NCBI GenBank assembly: GCA_002412885.1
Contig: DHVX01000051.1
Location: forward strand, 1 to 64,000
Direction of reading: 5' to 3'
DNA: 64,000 nucleotides
DNA from: Bacteroidales bacterium UBA5197
GTDB lineage: Bacteria; Bacteroidota; Bacteroidia; Bacteroidales; Lentimicrobiaceae
Below the pieces are notes generated by a model. It was not told where the DNA came from, searched no databases, and saw only the letters and a program-made list of their open reading frames with translations. Within the stretch, counting starts at the first letter, position 1. Every line of letters begins with the position of its first letter. Position numbers and translations under genes: made by a program. Positions 25,442 through 34,464 of this stretch are shown here, in pieces.

Positions 25442-26899
25442 ATGAGCCACACGTCGATTAAATCTGGTTTCAGGCAAGCCAAAATGCTTTTGGTTTCGCT
25501 CTTAGCCTTTCTTTTATTTTCTCTATCGTCATTCAACTCAAATGCCCAGGATCAGGGCAAACAGTTGTTCGAAAAAAACTGCCAGGTTTGTCATAAAATT
25601 GGCGGAGGCAAATTGGTTGGCCCTGAACTTTTGGGCATTTCCCAGTTAAGAGAAAGGGAATGGCTGGTAAAATTTATCAGAAATTCAAAAGAACTGATTG
25701 ATTCTGGCGATAAACTTGCCATTCAGGTGTATGAGGAAAACAATAAAATTCCCATGCAGTCATTCACAAACCTTTCTAATGCCGAAATCAACAGCATTAT
25801 AGATTATATTGATAACTGGCAACCCGTTCAGAAGAAAGAATTTACAGTTGATATTAATAAAAAAGACGGCTTCACAGAAACGGAAATCCGCAGAGGTGAA
25901 CGCATGTTTTATGGCCTTATTCCTTTTGAGAACGGAGGCACAGCATCGTGTATTTCATGCCACTACACCAAAAACACCGACAGCCTGAACTGGAATCCTT
26001 CAGCGCATGATCTGGCTATTGCTTTTGTGGAGAAAAACGGGATGAACATCTACGAATCCATGAGCGAGCCATCATCGCAGGTAATGGAAAAAGCGCATCA
26101 AGAATACAATCTTACCGGCGAAGAAATATATAATATATCGGCTTTCCTTTCTGAGTTCAGTCAAAAGGAAACAAAGCAGTTCAAAATATTTCCTAAGCGC
26201 CTGATGCTCTTTATTTTATTTGCCATTTTGATGACATTGGCCATCATCGATCTGATTTTTACCAAAAAACTGAAATACCGTATAGTACACCTTATTATTA
26301 TTGCAGTAGGTCTGGCAGTACATTTAAACATTGCCATGACAGAAGCAAAAGCCCTGAGCCGCACCCAGGATTATGCGCCGGATCAGCCCATTAAATTCTC
26401 GCATCAGATCCACGTTGGCGAAAATCAAATCGATTGTCAATATTGTCATCATATTGCTGACTTCAGTAAATCGGCCGGAATACCTTCAAATGATGTTTGC
26501 ATGAACTGTCATAATGTTGTGCTTGCAGGCACAAATTCCGGGAAATTTGAAATAAACAAGATCAAACGTTCAATTGAAAACGGTGAACCGATTGAGTGGA
26601 TTAGAATCCATAATATGCCGGAACATGTCTTTTTCAGTCATTCGCAGCATGTTAATGCAGGAAATATTGCCTGCGAAACCTGTCATGGACCAGTTGCTGA
26701 AATGCACATTATGAAACAGTTTTCTGACTTATCGATGGGCTGGTGCATTGATTGTCACCGCGATTCGAAAGTTAATTTCAAGGACAATGAATACTATTCG
26801 TCTTATATGAAGCTGCATGAGCAGATGAAAGCAGGAAAATTTGACTCAGTTACCGTTGAGCAAATCGGAGGACTGGATTGCATGAAATGTCATTATTAA
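25442..26899 (+). CDS. actA: ActA, multiheme cytochrome c subunit of alternative complex III
   Basis: 485 residues from ATG 25442 (the frame is open to 25376 but no signal peptide starts there). An N-terminal helix (MLLVSLLAFLLFSLSSFNSNAQ) precedes seven CxxCH heme sites at residues 47, 170, 332, 353, 411, 435 and 480. A second membrane helix pair lies at about 255-300. The last five sites form the pentaheme ActA core; the first two sit in extra N-terminal cytochrome c-like modules (ENCQ-type CQVCH and CISCH). ACIII passes electrons from menaquinol to the oxidase through these hemes. First gene of actABCDEF. Confidence 0.93.
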   Translation: MSHTSIKSGFRQAKMLLVSLLAFLLFSLSSFNSNAQDQGKQLFEKNCQVCHKIGGGKLVGPELLGISQLREREWLVKFIRNSKELIDSGDKLAIQVYEENNKIPMQSFTNLSNAEINSIIDYIDNWQPVQKKEFTVDINKKDGFTETEIRRGERMFYGLIPFENGGTASCISCHYTKNTDSLNWNPSAHDLAIAFVEKNGMNIYESMSEPSSQVMEKAHQEYNLTGEEIYNISAFLSEFSQKETKQFKIFPKRLMLFILFAILMTLAIIDLIFTKKLKYRIVHLIIIAVGLAVHLNIAMTEAKALSRTQDYAPDQPIKFSHQIHVGENQIDCQYCHHIADFSKSAGIPSNDVCMNCHNVVLAGTNSGKFEINKIKRSIENGEPIEWIRIHNMPEHVFFSHSQHVNAGNIACETCHGPVAEMHIMKQFSDLSMGWCIDCHRDSKVNFKDNEYYSSYMKLHEQMKAGKFDSVTVEQIGGLDCMKCHY

Positions 26900-26953
26900 C
26901 AGCAATTTTCAATTCCGGCAACAAAACCAAGTAATACTTAACGAAACTTCACA

Positions 26954-29905
26954 ATGGAAAATAAATACTGGAAAAGCCTCGAAGAATTCAACAATGAGCC
27001 TGACAACAGCCCTGATACAGATAAATTTCCTTCAGGAAAAAACCTGCTGGAGATTATTGATGAAGAAATTGAAGGAAAGCCCTCATCCAGACGTAACTTC
27101 CTGAAATTTGTCGGCTTTAGCGTGGCCACAGCAGCCATTGCCAGCAGTTGCGAAAATCCGGTTAAAAAAGCAGTTCCATATCTTAACAAACCCGAAGAAG
27201 TTACCCCGGGAATGGCCAATCATTATGCTTCATCGTATTTTGATGGGAGTGAATACAGCAGTGTTGTTGTGAAAGTAAGGGATGGCCGGCCTATCAAAAT
27301 TGAAGGAAATACACTTTCTCCAATCACCAGAGGCGGAAGCAGCGCAAGGGTGCAGGCTTCAGTTTTGAGTCTTTACGACAATGAATCCAGATTAAAAGGC
27401 CCTTCAAAAGCCGTGAAAGATTTCGCATGGCAGATACTGGATAATGAGATTACGGCAAAGCTGAAAGAAATCAGTGGAGCAGGTGAAAAAACCGTAATAC
27501 TTAGCAGCCCGATTATCAGCCCATCAACCCGAAAACTGATCGGCGAATTTATTTCCACATACCCCGGAACAGAACATGTGGTTTATGAACCCGTTTCATT
27601 TTCAGGAATGCTGCAGGCCAACAAACTAAGTTATGGCGAACCTATAATACCATTTTATCATTTCGACAAGGCTGAAGTTGTGGTTTCGTTTGGGGCCGAC
27701 TTCCTGGGAACCTGGCTTGCGCCGATTGAATTTGCACACGATTATTCAGTAATGCGCAGCCTTACCGATGGAGAGAAACGCCTCTCCTATCATGTGCAGT
27801 TCGAAACAGGACTCAGCATTTCAGGCAGTAAAGCCGATACACGTTTTCCGGTTAAACCATCAGAAATGTCTGGCCTTTTAATTGGTTTGTACAATCAGCT
27901 GGCTACCCTTGCCGGGAAAACTGCCATCAACGGCGGCTCAACACATGAGGCACTTCCGGGCATAGCTGATAAGTTATGGAAGAATCAGGAAAAATCAATT
28001 GTTGTTTCCGGATCAAATGATATAAATGAGCAAATTGTGGTGAATGCCATCAATGAGCTGCTCATGAACCAGGGAAAAACCATTGACTATTCATCGCCTT
28101 ACCTTACCAAGCAAGCCGATGACAGTAAAATGGAAGAGCTGGTTAAGCAAATGAACAGCAATCAGGTGGGCGGACTTATTCTCTGGAATGTCAATCCGGT
28201 TTATGATCATCGCGACAGCGAAGCCTTTGTTGAAGGACTTAAAAAACTAAAACTCAGCGTTTCGTTAAACAGTGTGAAGGATGAAACCTTAGCGCATGTA
28301 ACTTATTCAGCACCAGCCCATCATTACCTTGAATCCTGGGACGATGCAGAACCCATCAAAGGATTCTTCAGCCTGGCGCAACCCGCCATCAGGCCAATTT
28401 TCAGTACACGGCAAAAGCAGGAAAGTCTGTTGAAATGGATGGGCAAAGAACCTGATTATTACGCTTATATCAAAAATTACTGGCTTACAGATATTCTTAA
28501 ATCAGGGGAAGCTGCCTGGACCAAAGCGCTTCAGGATGGAGTTCACCAGATTGAAAATGCAACAAGATCAATCGGTTTCAATGCTGAAAGTTTGTCTGTT
28601 GCAGTTTCTGCTTTAAATGCATATCCCGCAGCAAGTGGATTTGAAGTATCACTTTATCAGAACCTGTCAATGGGCAATGGTCAGCATACCAACAATCCGT
28701 GGTTGATGGAAATGCCTGATCCCATTTCAAAAATCTGTTGGGATAACTTTGCTTCAATATCACCTGCATCGGCCGAAAAGCTGGGCATTGCAAAAGACGC
28801 CATCATTAAAATCAATGACTTTGAGATTCCGGCATTTGTTCAACCGGGACAGGCAGAAGGTACAATTTCCATTGCTTTGGGATACGGACATACTGCTTTT
28901 GGAAAAGTAGCAGACGGAGTAGGAAAAAATGCGTTCAAACTCACCGGATTTTCCAATGGTAACAGAACATACAGTTTTTCGGGTACCGAACCTGCATTGG
29001 TTGCCGGGGAATACAAACTTGCCACCACCCAGATGCATCACAGCATGGAAGGCAGGCCTATTGTAAGGGAAACCACACTGAGTAAATATCAGCAGAGCCC
29101 TGATTCAGGCAATGAACTCCATGCCGAATATGAAGAAAAGCACACAACACTTTATAAAGAAACTGAATTTACAGGTCATCATTGGGCCGTTGCTATTGAT
29201 CTGAATAAGTGCATCGGTTGCAGTGCATGTGTAATTGCCTGTCAGGCTGAAAATAATGTGCCTGTGGTTGGCAAGCAGGAAGTTATGAAAAGCCGCATCA
29301 TGCACTGGATCAGAATCGACCGTTATTATAATGGTGATCCTGCCAACCCGGGTGTTGTTTTTCAGCCGTTGATGTGTCAGCACTGCGACAATGCTCCCTG
29401 CGAGAATGTTTGTCCGGTTTCGGCAACCAATCACAGCAGCGAAGGCCTTAACCAGATGGCTTACAACCGTTGCGTGGGAACCAAGTATTGTATCAATAAC
29501 TGTCCTTATAAAGTCAGAAGATTCAACTGGTTCAAATACGCCAACAACGAGAAGTTCGATTACAACATGAACTCTGACCTGAGCCGTTTGGTTCTCAATC
29601 CTGATGTAACGGTACGTGAGCGTGGAGTTGTTGAAAAATGTACTTTCTGTGTACAACGTATTCAGGAGAAAAAACTCCTTGCCAAAAATGAAGGCAGAAG
29701 ACTTGAAGATCATGAGATTCTTCCGGCTTGCGGCCAGGCATGTCCGTCAAAAGCGATTGTATTTGGCGACACCAACGATCCTGAAAGTGAAGTTTCAAAA
29801 CTCATCAAAGATCCGAGAAATTACCACTTGCTTGAGGAATTGCACACCCTGCCATCGGTAAGCTACCTTACGCTGGTAAGAAACAAGGCCGAAGAAGAAG
29901 CATAA
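26954..29905 (+). CDS. actB: ActB, fused molybdopterin-like and iron-sulfur subunit of alternative complex III
   Basis: 983 residues. A Tat-type motif (SRRNFLKFVG, residues 45-54) followed by AIASSC suggests export and possible lipidation at C66. Residues ~80-700 resemble the molybdopterin oxidoreductase fold, which in ActB carries no cofactor. From residue 753 come four cysteine clusters: CIGCSACVIACQAE, CQHCDNAPCENVCP, CVGTKYCINNCP, and CTFCVQRI with CGQACPSKAI. These bind one 3Fe-4S and three 4Fe-4S centres in characterised ACIII. It lies on the periplasmic face of the complex, 54 nt after actA. Confidence 0.95.
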   Translation: MENKYWKSLEEFNNEPDNSPDTDKFPSGKNLLEIIDEEIEGKPSSRRNFLKFVGFSVATAAIASSCENPVKKAVPYLNKPEEVTPGMANHYASSYFDGSEYSSVVVKVRDGRPIKIEGNTLSPITRGGSSARVQASVLSLYDNESRLKGPSKAVKDFAWQILDNEITAKLKEISGAGEKTVILSSPIISPSTRKLIGEFISTYPGTEHVVYEPVSFSGMLQANKLSYGEPIIPFYHFDKAEVVVSFGADFLGTWLAPIEFAHDYSVMRSLTDGEKRLSYHVQFETGLSISGSKADTRFPVKPSEMSGLLIGLYNQLATLAGKTAINGGSTHEALPGIADKLWKNQEKSIVVSGSNDINEQIVVNAINELLMNQGKTIDYSSPYLTKQADDSKMEELVKQMNSNQVGGLILWNVNPVYDHRDSEAFVEGLKKLKLSVSLNSVKDETLAHVTYSAPAHHYLESWDDAEPIKGFFSLAQPAIRPIFSTRQKQESLLKWMGKEPDYYAYIKNYWLTDILKSGEAAWTKALQDGVHQIENATRSIGFNAESLSVAVSALNAYPAASGFEVSLYQNLSMGNGQHTNNPWLMEMPDPISKICWDNFASISPASAEKLGIAKDAIIKINDFEIPAFVQPGQAEGTISIALGYGHTAFGKVADGVGKNAFKLTGFSNGNRTYSFSGTEPALVAGEYKLATTQMHHSMEGRPIVRETTLSKYQQSPDSGNELHAEYEEKHTTLYKETEFTGHHWAVAIDLNKCIGCSACVIACQAENNVPVVGKQEVMKSRIMHWIRIDRYYNGDPANPGVVFQPLMCQHCDNAPCENVCPVSATNHSSEGLNQMAYNRCVGTKYCINNCPYKVRRFNWFKYANNEKFDYNMNSDLSRLVLNPDVTVRERGVVEKCTFCVQRIQEKKLLAKNEGRRLEDHEILPACGQACPSKAIVFGDTNDPESEVSKLIKDPRNYHLLEELHTLPSVSYLTLVRNKAEEEA

Positions 29906-29948
29906 CATTCAACACATTGAGTTGTAAAACGCATAAACGATAGATTTT

Positions 29949-31334
29949 ATGTATAAAACCGAAGTGAGAGGACCGCTGATCCTGGGAGACAAAAATTATC
30001 GCCAGATAAGCAGCGACATCATTGCCCCTATTGATCAGCCCATCCCAACCTGGTGGAAAGCCGTGTTTGGCGTAAGTATGCTGGCCACACTTTTCGGGGT
30101 GTATGCCATATACACTACCCTTGTTGTTGGTATCGGAAGCTGGGGAGTTAACAACTCTGTGGGCTGGGGATGGGAAATCATCAACTTTGTATGGTGGATC
30201 GGTATCGGACATGCAGGAACTGCATTTTCAATATTCCTGCTTATACTCAGGCAAAAATGGAGAACATCAATAAATCGCGCTGCTGAAGCAATGACCGTTG
30301 TTGCGGTTGGATGTGCGGCACTTTTCCCTGCATTGCACATGGGTAGGGTATGGCTGATGTTTTACATTTTCCCTTATCCCAACACTCGTGGGCCGTTATG
30401 GGTGAACTTCAACTCACCGCTTTTCTGGGATTTTATCGCCATTACAGCTTACCTGCTGATATCAGCATCATTCTGGTATTTTGGAATGGTTCCCGATTTT
30501 GCCACCATCCGCGACAAAACCACCTCCAAAGTTAAGAGAGCGGTTTATGGATTTTTCGCTTTCGGATGGACCGGCTCATCCAGAGAATGGTTGCGTTATG
30601 AAGCACTCAGCTATGTGCTCGGTGGAATTGCAGCTGTTCTGGTAGTTTCGGTTCACTCAATTGTATCAACTGACTTCGCCGTTTCTGTGATTCCAGGCTG
30701 GCATACCGCAGTTTTCCCGCCGTACTTTGTTGTGGGCGCAATTTTCTCAGGATTTGCAATGGTAATGACGCTTATGATCATCATCAGAAAAATCTATAAG
30801 TTTCAGGATTATGTTACAGATTCGCACTTAAACGCCATAGCAAAAATCCTGATTTTTGTTTCTCTGATTATGGGTACAGCATATGCAACAGAGATTTTTA
30901 TGGCATGGTACTCAGGAAGTACTTATGAAATGTTCACCTTTTTCAAAAACCGCATAACCGGAGATTATACCTTCCAGTTCTGGGCGATGGTGGTATGCAA
31001 TGCATTTATTCCACAGCTCTTCTGGTTCAAAAAAGTGCGTCAGAACCTTACCATAGCCTTCATTATCTCATTACTGATTAACGTGGGAATGTGGTATGAA
31101 AGGTTTAACATTCTTATCACTTCGCTTTCAAAAGATTACCTGCCATCAAGCTGGACCGTTTATTCACCTACCTGGGTTGAAATCGGAATTTTCGTCGGCA
31201 CACTCGGAATGTTTGTTGCCGGAGTGCTTCTCTTCTTCAAGTATATCCCAATGATAGCCATAAGCGAAGTGAAGAGCATTCTGAAAGTTACAAGTATTAA
31301 CAAAAATGAAAAAACCAACGCAAGCCATGAATAA
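29949..31334 (+). CDS. actC: ActC, NrfD-like quinol-interacting membrane subunit
   Basis: 461 residues with about ten membrane helices (VFGVSMLATLFGVYAIYTTL, IGHAGTAFSIFLLILRQKWR, AMTVVAVGCAALFPALHMGR and others). The W/G-rich start of helix 2 (NSVGWGWEIINFVWWIGIGH) and HMGR motif are typical of NrfD/ActC proteins. This subunit holds the quinol oxidation site. It overlaps actD by 8 nt with the actD start used here. Confidence 0.95.
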   Translation: MYKTEVRGPLILGDKNYRQISSDIIAPIDQPIPTWWKAVFGVSMLATLFGVYAIYTTLVVGIGSWGVNNSVGWGWEIINFVWWIGIGHAGTAFSIFLLILRQKWRTSINRAAEAMTVVAVGCAALFPALHMGRVWLMFYIFPYPNTRGPLWVNFNSPLFWDFIAITAYLLISASFWYFGMVPDFATIRDKTTSKVKRAVYGFFAFGWTGSSREWLRYEALSYVLGGIAAVLVVSVHSIVSTDFAVSVIPGWHTAVFPPYFVVGAIFSGFAMVMTLMIIIRKIYKFQDYVTDSHLNAIAKILIFVSLIMGTAYATEIFMAWYSGSTYEMFTFFKNRITGDYTFQFWAMVVCNAFIPQLFWFKKVRQNLTIAFIISLLINVGMWYERFNILITSLSKDYLPSSWTVYSPTWVEIGIFVGTLGMFVAGVLLFFKYIPMIAISEVKSILKVTSINKNEKTNASHE

Positions 31335-31854
31335 GAACCATATCATAGGCGTATTCGATGACGAAGATTCATTGATGTCGGCAGTTCATGAGGTTAAAGA
31401 AAAAGGCTTCGAAATATGGGAAATATTTACCCCCTACCCTATCCATGAAGTTATTGAAGCCATGGGAAAGAAAACACGCTTCACTTTTGCAGCATTTATT
31501 TATGGTTTTCTGGGCGCCGCGGGTGTACTTTCCTTTATGTATTACACTGCTGTAATTGACTGGCCAATAAACTACGGAGGAAAGCCAACCAATGCCTTCC
31601 CTTCATTTATCGTAGTTACCATTGTAATTACCATTCTCACGGTTACCCTTGCCAGTTTGTTCACCTTTTCGTTACGGGCAAAGATTTATCCGGGCAAAGC
31701 ATATATTTTACCTGATGCCAGATCGACAGACGATAAGTTTGTGATGGTTTTCGATAAATCGAAACAAAGCAGTGGATCCGGTGATCTTGAAAGTATTCTC
31801 CTGAACAAAGGAGCAGTTGAAGTTTATGAAAAAGAGTTACAACCTCAAATCTAG
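31327..31854 (+). CDS. actD: ActD, DUF3341 subunit of alternative complex III
   Basis: 175 residues from ATG 31327 (MNKNHIIGVFDDEDSLMSAV), which overlaps the actC stop by 8 nt; the ATG at 31306 is possible but overlaps more. A ferredoxin-like N-terminal domain (VHEVKEKGFEIWEIFTPYPI) precedes two helices (FAAFIYGFLGAAGVLSFMYY; FIVVTIVITILTVTLASLFT), as in other DUF3341 proteins. It is a structural membrane subunit of ACIII. Confidence 0.93.
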   Translation: MNKNHIIGVFDDEDSLMSAVHEVKEKGFEIWEIFTPYPIHEVIEAMGKKTRFTFAAFIYGFLGAAGVLSFMYYTAVIDWPINYGGKPTNAFPSFIVVTIVITILTVTLASLFTFSLRAKIYPGKAYILPDARSTDDKFVMVFDKSKQSSGSGDLESILLNKGAVEVYEKELQPQI

Positions 31855-31861
31855 GCCGCAA

Positions 31862-32440
31862 ATGAAGAAAAATAAAACATTCCTTTCAATAATTGCGGCT
31901 GCGGGTTTGCTGCTGATGACTGGTTCATGCGATCGTTCGCGAAATGACAAGGGTTACGAGTATTTCCCTGATATGGCGCACTCAATTGCAGCAGAAACAT
32001 ACACCCCGAATCCGAACTTTGCTGACGGTCAAACCATGCGTCTTCCGGCTGAAAATACCATTCCACGCGAAATGGTGCCTTATCCTTACGATAACTCTCT
32101 TGAAAGCAGGGCACTCGCAGCTGCAGAGCTGATCAACCCGCTTGAAGCAACTGAAAAAAATCTCCTTATCGGGAAAGAGCAGTATCGCATCTTCTGCGAA
32201 AACTGTCATGGTACACTCGGCGATGGAAAAGGGTACTTATTTACCAGTAAAAAATACGCCATACAACCGGCATCCCTGTTATCAGAGAAAATGCTCGGGG
32301 CCCCTGAGGCCGATATCTATCATGTAATTACTGCAGGCTACCAGGTTATGGGAGCTCATGGCCAGATGATCAGACCCGACGACAGGTGGCGCATCGCCAT
32401 GTTTGTAAAAAATGAATTGCAAGCCAACACCTTAAAATAA
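31862..32440 (+). CDS. actE: ActE, monoheme cytochrome c lipoprotein of alternative complex III
   Basis: 192 residues from ATG 31862, chosen because it gives a lipoprotein signal (MKKNKTFLSIIAAAGLLLMT-GSC). The heme site CENCH lies in QYRIFCENCHGTLGDGKGYL, with the distal methionine probably in the HVITAGYQVMGAHGQMI segment. The N-terminal RMPAENT-type segment (MRLPAENTIPREMVPYPY) is characteristic of ActE. It is the likely electron exit from ACIII. It starts 7 nt after actD. Confidence 0.94.
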   Translation: MKKNKTFLSIIAAAGLLLMTGSCDRSRNDKGYEYFPDMAHSIAAETYTPNPNFADGQTMRLPAENTIPREMVPYPYDNSLESRALAAAELINPLEATEKNLLIGKEQYRIFCENCHGTLGDGKGYLFTSKKYAIQPASLLSEKMLGAPEADIYHVITAGYQVMGAHGQMIRPDDRWRIAMFVKNELQANTLK

Positions 32441-32451
32441 GAGGAGCAGAA

Positions 32452-33615
32452 ATGGATACAAAAATTACGTTAACAAAAGGCTTTCAGTACGTTACCTTTG
32501 CAATGATGGCAATTGGCATAGCTGTTATCGCCTATAGTTTTTTTACTGATCCCACACGTGCCTGGGCTAATTTTCTGCTCAACAATTACATGTTCCTCTC
32601 CATTGCCATAGGTGCCAGTTTTTTTATTGCATTACAATATATCTCGCAATCGGGTTGGTCAGCCATGTTCAAAAGGGTACCCGAAGCGATGATGTCATAC
32701 ATTCCTTACGCGGGAATTCTGATGCTTTTGCTGTTTTTCGGCATGCATTCAATATACCACTGGACCCATGAAGACGCGCTGGCAACTGACACACTTATTC
32801 AGCACAAAGCCCCGTATCTCAATATTCCGTTTTTCTTTATCAGGATGATCGTTTTCTTCCTGGCATGGGTTTTAATGACCCGGTTAATCAGAAATGCATC
32901 ACTAAACGAGGATAAAGTCGGAGGCAGATCATTTTTTGAGAAAAGCGAGCTCCTTTCGAAAATCTATATTTTTATTCTGGCCATCACCTTCTCATTTGCA
33001 ACATTTGACTGGATCATGTCAATTGATGTTCACTGGTTCAGTACTTTATTCTCGCTAAAGAACTTTGTCGCTGCCTTTTTGCATGGCACCGCAACTGTGG
33101 TTCTGGTGGTGATTATTCTTCACCAAAGGGGATTCTATAAGGAGATGAACAAGAGCCATCTGCTTGATTTTTCGAGGTACGTGTTTATGCTGAGTATTGT
33201 TTGGGGGTATTTTGCCTTTTCGCAATTCATGATTATATGGTACGGCAATATCCCTGAAGAAACAGAATACTTTGCTCATCGCTGGAATAGTGGTTTTAAA
33301 GTAATTTTTTACGTGAATTTCTTCATCAACTGGTTCCTTCCATTTGTATTGCTTTTACCACAGGTTCTGAATAAAAACATTAAGGTTGTTAAAGCTGTGG
33401 TGATAATACTTATTTTTGGCCAGTACCTCGATCTTTATGAGCAGATTTTCCCTGGCGTGATGCATCACCCGGTATTCGGAATTACTGAAGTCGGGTTTTT
33501 TATCGGCTTTGCTGGTTTATTCCTTTTTATATTTGCGAAAGCGCTTACAGCTGTTCCATTGATTCCGAAAAATCATCCCTACCTCGACGAAAGTCTTCAT
33601 CATCATTTGCATTAG
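32452..33615 (+). CDS. actF: ActF, second NrfD-like membrane subunit
   Basis: 387 residues, about ten membrane helices, shorter than ActC but related (FMLSIAIGASFFIALQYISQ-type helices; FIRMIVFFLAWVLMTRLIRN; FATFDWIMSIDVHWFSTLFS). The FDWIMSIDVHWFST motif is diagnostic for ActF. Characterised ActF contributes a putative proton path. It lies 11 nt after actE and ends with a His-rich tail (ESLHHHLH). Confidence 0.94.
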   Translation: MDTKITLTKGFQYVTFAMMAIGIAVIAYSFFTDPTRAWANFLLNNYMFLSIAIGASFFIALQYISQSGWSAMFKRVPEAMMSYIPYAGILMLLLFFGMHSIYHWTHEDALATDTLIQHKAPYLNIPFFFIRMIVFFLAWVLMTRLIRNASLNEDKVGGRSFFEKSELLSKIYIFILAITFSFATFDWIMSIDVHWFSTLFSLKNFVAAFLHGTATVVLVVIILHQRGFYKEMNKSHLLDFSRYVFMLSIVWGYFAFSQFMIIWYGNIPEETEYFAHRWNSGFKVIFYVNFFINWFLPFVLLLPQVLNKNIKVVKAVVIILIFGQYLDLYEQIFPGVMHHPVFGITEVGFFIGFAGLFLFIFAKALTAVPLIPKNHPYLDESLHHHLH

Positions 33616-33654
33616 GATCAAAAGCATTTTTACCATTGGCAAAACCTTGAAAAG

Positions 33655-34464
33655 ATGAAAAAAATATTGGGATTTCTGATTATTCTTATGGCTTACGGAT
33701 GGACTTCAACAGCCCAGACCATAAAGGCAACTCAGGATATTAAATCGCCGGAGCTTGAGATTGGAATTGTTGAGCACCTTGATGAATTCATTCCTGAAAG
33801 CCTGACCGTTATCGACACGAATGGCAAAACTCAAAATCTCAGAACCCTGATCAACAAACCAACTGTTCTTATGTGGGTTTATTACAGATGCCCGGGAATT
33901 TGCAGCCCATTAATGACAAGTATGGCTGATGTGATCAGTAAAACAGATCTGGTTCTGGGAAAAGATTTTCAGGTAATCACCATCAGCTTCGACCCGCGCG
34001 AAGGCAGCGACCTTGCCATAAAAAAGCGAGTGAATTATCTGAACCTGATCGACAAACCTGTGGATGAATCAGGTTGGCAGTTTTACACTGCCGACAGCGC
34101 AAATATTGCATTGGGAACTGAAGCAACCGGCTTCAGGTACAAAAGAACCGGAAATGATTTCATGCATTCGGCAGTAATCATCATGATTAGTCCTGATGGA
34201 AAAATTACCCGCTATCTTCAGGGAACATACTTTCTACCCTTTGAATTTAAACTTGCACTTGTTGAAGCTTCGCAAGGCAAAAGCGGACCAACCATCTATA
34301 AAATCTTACAATTTTGCTATACTTACGACCCTGCAGGTCAGCAGTATGTGCTTAATGTAACAAAAGTTGCCGGAACAATAATCATAGCCATTGCTTTGGT
34401 TGTATTTCTGATTCTGGTAATCAAACCCCGCAAAAAAGTAATAATAAATAAAGAAAACCAATAA
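33655..34464 (+). CDS. sco: Sco/SenC copper chaperone for cytochrome oxidase
   Basis: 269 residues. Signal peptide MKKILGFLIILMAYGWTSTA then Q. Thioredoxin-like Sco domain with the copper ligands C79 and C83 (RCPGIC) and H171 (DFMHSAVIIM). Sco delivers or reduces CuA of oxidase subunit II. An unusual C-terminal membrane helix (VAGTIIIAIALVVFLILVIK) anchors the protein in addition to the N-terminal signal. It ends TAATG, sharing a base with coxA, so translation is coupled. Confidence 0.94.
   Translation: MKKILGFLIILMAYGWTSTAQTIKATQDIKSPELEIGIVEHLDEFIPESLTVIDTNGKTQNLRTLINKPTVLMWVYYRCPGICSPLMTSMADVISKTDLVLGKDFQVITISFDPREGSDLAIKKRVNYLNLIDKPVDESGWQFYTADSANIALGTEATGFRYKRTGNDFMHSAVIIMISPDGKITRYLQGTYFLPFEFKLALVEASQGKSGPTIYKILQFCYTYDPAGQQYVLNVTKVAGTIIIAIALVVFLILVIKPRKKVIINKENQ

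Noticed and set aside
29105..29713. 202-codon minus-strand frame inside actB
   Set aside because: It lies fully inside the FeS region of actB, whose plus frame has all cysteine motifs.
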